Below are positions 63,107 through 64,000 of a DNA stretch of 64,000 nucleotides, piece by piece (the stretch's first letter is position 1; every line of letters begins with the position of its first letter). The translations under genes and the position numbers were made by a program. A model generated the notes under the pieces. It was not told the origin of the DNA. It worked only from the letters and a program-made list of their open reading frames with translations, and did no database searches. Where the stretch lies: positions 1-64,000 of the forward strand of contig JAUXUF010000072.1 in NCBI GenBank assembly GCA_030684645.1, in the 5' to 3' direction. The DNA comes from Bacteroidota bacterium. Its GTDB lineage: Bacteria > Bacteroidota > Bacteroidia > Bacteroidales > Prolixibacteraceae.

Positions 63107-64000
63107 TCAGATGTTGGTCTTTTCATCAATGAGGTAGAGGTTGCGTTCGGTGGAGTTGCGTGTGCTCAGTTCGGCCAGGAACCCGGCCAGAAATAACTGG
63201 GTTCCGATAATCATAGCAGCGAGCGAGAGGTAGAAATAAGGGCTGTCGGTGACGCGTGGCGCCAATTCATTGTTTAAGGTGTGAAAAATCTTTTGAGCGC
63301 CTAACCATACCGCAGCAGCAAGTCCGAGTAAAAAAGTGAGAGTACCGAATACTCCAAAGAAATGCATGGGGCGTTTACTGAACTTCGAAATAAAAATGAC
63401 AGAAAGCAGATCGAGTGGTCCACGGATAAAACGTTCCATTCCGAACTTGGTGGTTCCGAATTTGCGTTCCTGATGCTGGACCACTTTTTCGCCAATTCGT
63501 TTAAACCCGGCCCATTTGGCCAGAACCGGAATGTACCGGTGCATATCGCCATACACTTCAATGCTTTTAATCACTTGTTTCCGGTAGGCTTTTAATCCGC
63601 AGTTAAAATCGTGGATTTTAATTCCGGTCATTCGCCGGGCCGTCCAATTGTAAAATTTACTTGGAAGATTTTTGGAAAAGACAGGATCGTAGCGTTTTTT
63701 CTTCCACCCTGAAACAATGTCAAAGTTGTCTTCGGTGATCATGCGGTAAAGCTCCGGTATTTCCTCCGGACTATCCTGAAGGTCTGCATCCATGGTAATC
63801 ACCACATCGCCTTCAGCCTGTGCGAACCCGCAATATAAACCAGCTGATTTTCCGTAGTTGCGCCTGAATTTAATTCCTTTGATACTCGGATTTTGCAGGC
63901 AAAGCTGCTCGATAAGTTCCCATGAACCATCGGTGCTGCCGTCGTCAATCAAAATAACCTCGTACGAAAAGTTATGGACTGACATTACCTGGTCAATCCA
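63107..64000 (-). CDS. Family 2 glycosyltransferase, GtrB/DPM1-like (5' end outside window)
   Basis: A membrane glycosyltransferase that charges polyprenyl phosphate or transfers sugars in cell-envelope glycan synthesis. The open frame continues to the window edge, with WIDQV before an internal Met at 63985, so the true start lies beyond 64000. The GT2 fold shows EVILIDDGSTDGSWELI, the DxD-like VVITMDADLQDSPEEIPEL and DFNCGLKAYRKQVI. Two C-terminal transmembrane helices are FFGVFGTLTFLLGLAAAVWL and YLSLAAMIIGTQLFLAGF. The acceptor and donor are unknown. Confidence 0.9.
   Translation of the reverse strand, partial: WIDQVMSVHNFSYEVILIDDGSTDGSWELIEQLCLQNPSIKGIKFRRNYGKSAGLYCGFAQAEGDVVITMDADLQDSPEEIPELYRMITEDNFDIVSGWKKKRYDPVFSKNLPSKFYNWTARRMTGIKIHDFNCGLKAYRKQVIKSIEVYGDMHRYIPVLAKWAGFKRIGEKVVQHQERKFGTTKFGMERFIRGPLDLLSVIFISKFSKRPMHFFGVFGTLTFLLGLAAAVWLGAQKIFHTLNNELAPRVTDSPYFYLSLAAMIIGTQLFLAGFLAELSTRNSTERNLYLIDEKTNI

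Overview
The window reads as chromosome of a Bacteroidota member. The direct evidence is two SusC/SusD pairs, each preceded by a FecR-type anti-sigma and an ECF sigma gene, a type IX secretion sorting domain, several TAnnTTTG-like promoters, and interspersed repeats of kinds common in this phylum. A free-living marine or sediment lineage, possibly Marinilabiliales/Prolixibacteraceae, is inferred only from the sulfatase-rich gene content. No rRNA, tRNA or CRISPR array was seen.

Layout. 0.2-5.1 kb: a GntR-type regulator, sucCD, an SIS-domain sugar-phosphate isomerase and an isochorismatase-family hydrolase. 5.4-13.5 kb (minus strand): PUL 1, read as sigma, FecR, SusC, SusD, GH88 unsaturated uronyl hydrolase. 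13.8-19.4 kb: an accessory island with a TOTE-type primase-helicase-PLD protein, an overlapping pRiA4b ORF-3-domain partner, a dead DUF4143 ATPase fragment, a degenerate periodic repeat and one unknown gene. 19.5-49.8 kb (minus strand): PUL 2, about 30 kb, read as sigma, FecR, SusC, SusD, GH43-like propeller protein, three alternating pairs of GH99-like (WbsX) protein and S1 sulfatase (with a T9SS-exported GH106-like protein inside the third set), a Tat-signal unknown protein, a fourth sulfatase, a GH106 alpha-L-rhamnosidase, rhamnose mutarotase, a PhyH-type oxygenase, a fifth sulfatase and a UroD-superfamily protein. 49.9-52.1 kb: a PQQ-propeller pseudogene and a GH27 alpha-galactosidase. 52.2-64 kb: mostly housekeeping genes (map, acyl-ACP thioesterase, miaA, smpB, aspC-type aminotransferase, GroES-like protein, hemolysin III, a GT2 glycosyltransferase running off the end), with a Fic gene inserted beside the aminotransferase and a small patch of truncated genes near 61.6-62.4 kb.

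How the genes work together. PUL 2 looks built for a sulfated, rhamnose-containing polysaccharide such as a green-algal rhamnan or ulvan type (inference). The ECF sigma and FecR proteins would sense substrate through the N-terminal STN domains of the SusC transporters. Five formylglycine sulfatases strip sulfate, GH106 and the GH99-like proteins cut the backbone or branches, and RhaM converts released rhamnose anomers. PUL 1 with GH88 would remove unsaturated uronic acids from lyase products. No polysaccharide lyase, rhamnose isomerase/kinase/aldolase or sulfatase-maturating enzyme is in the window, so the pathway must be completed elsewhere.

The points most worth a second look are the two-gene primase-helicase-nuclease unit at 13.8-18.0 kb, the Fic gene flanked by two copies of the aspC 3' end and preceded by two palindromic operators, the alternating GH99-like/sulfatase modules, and the GC-rich sulfatase at 38.2-40.0 kb.
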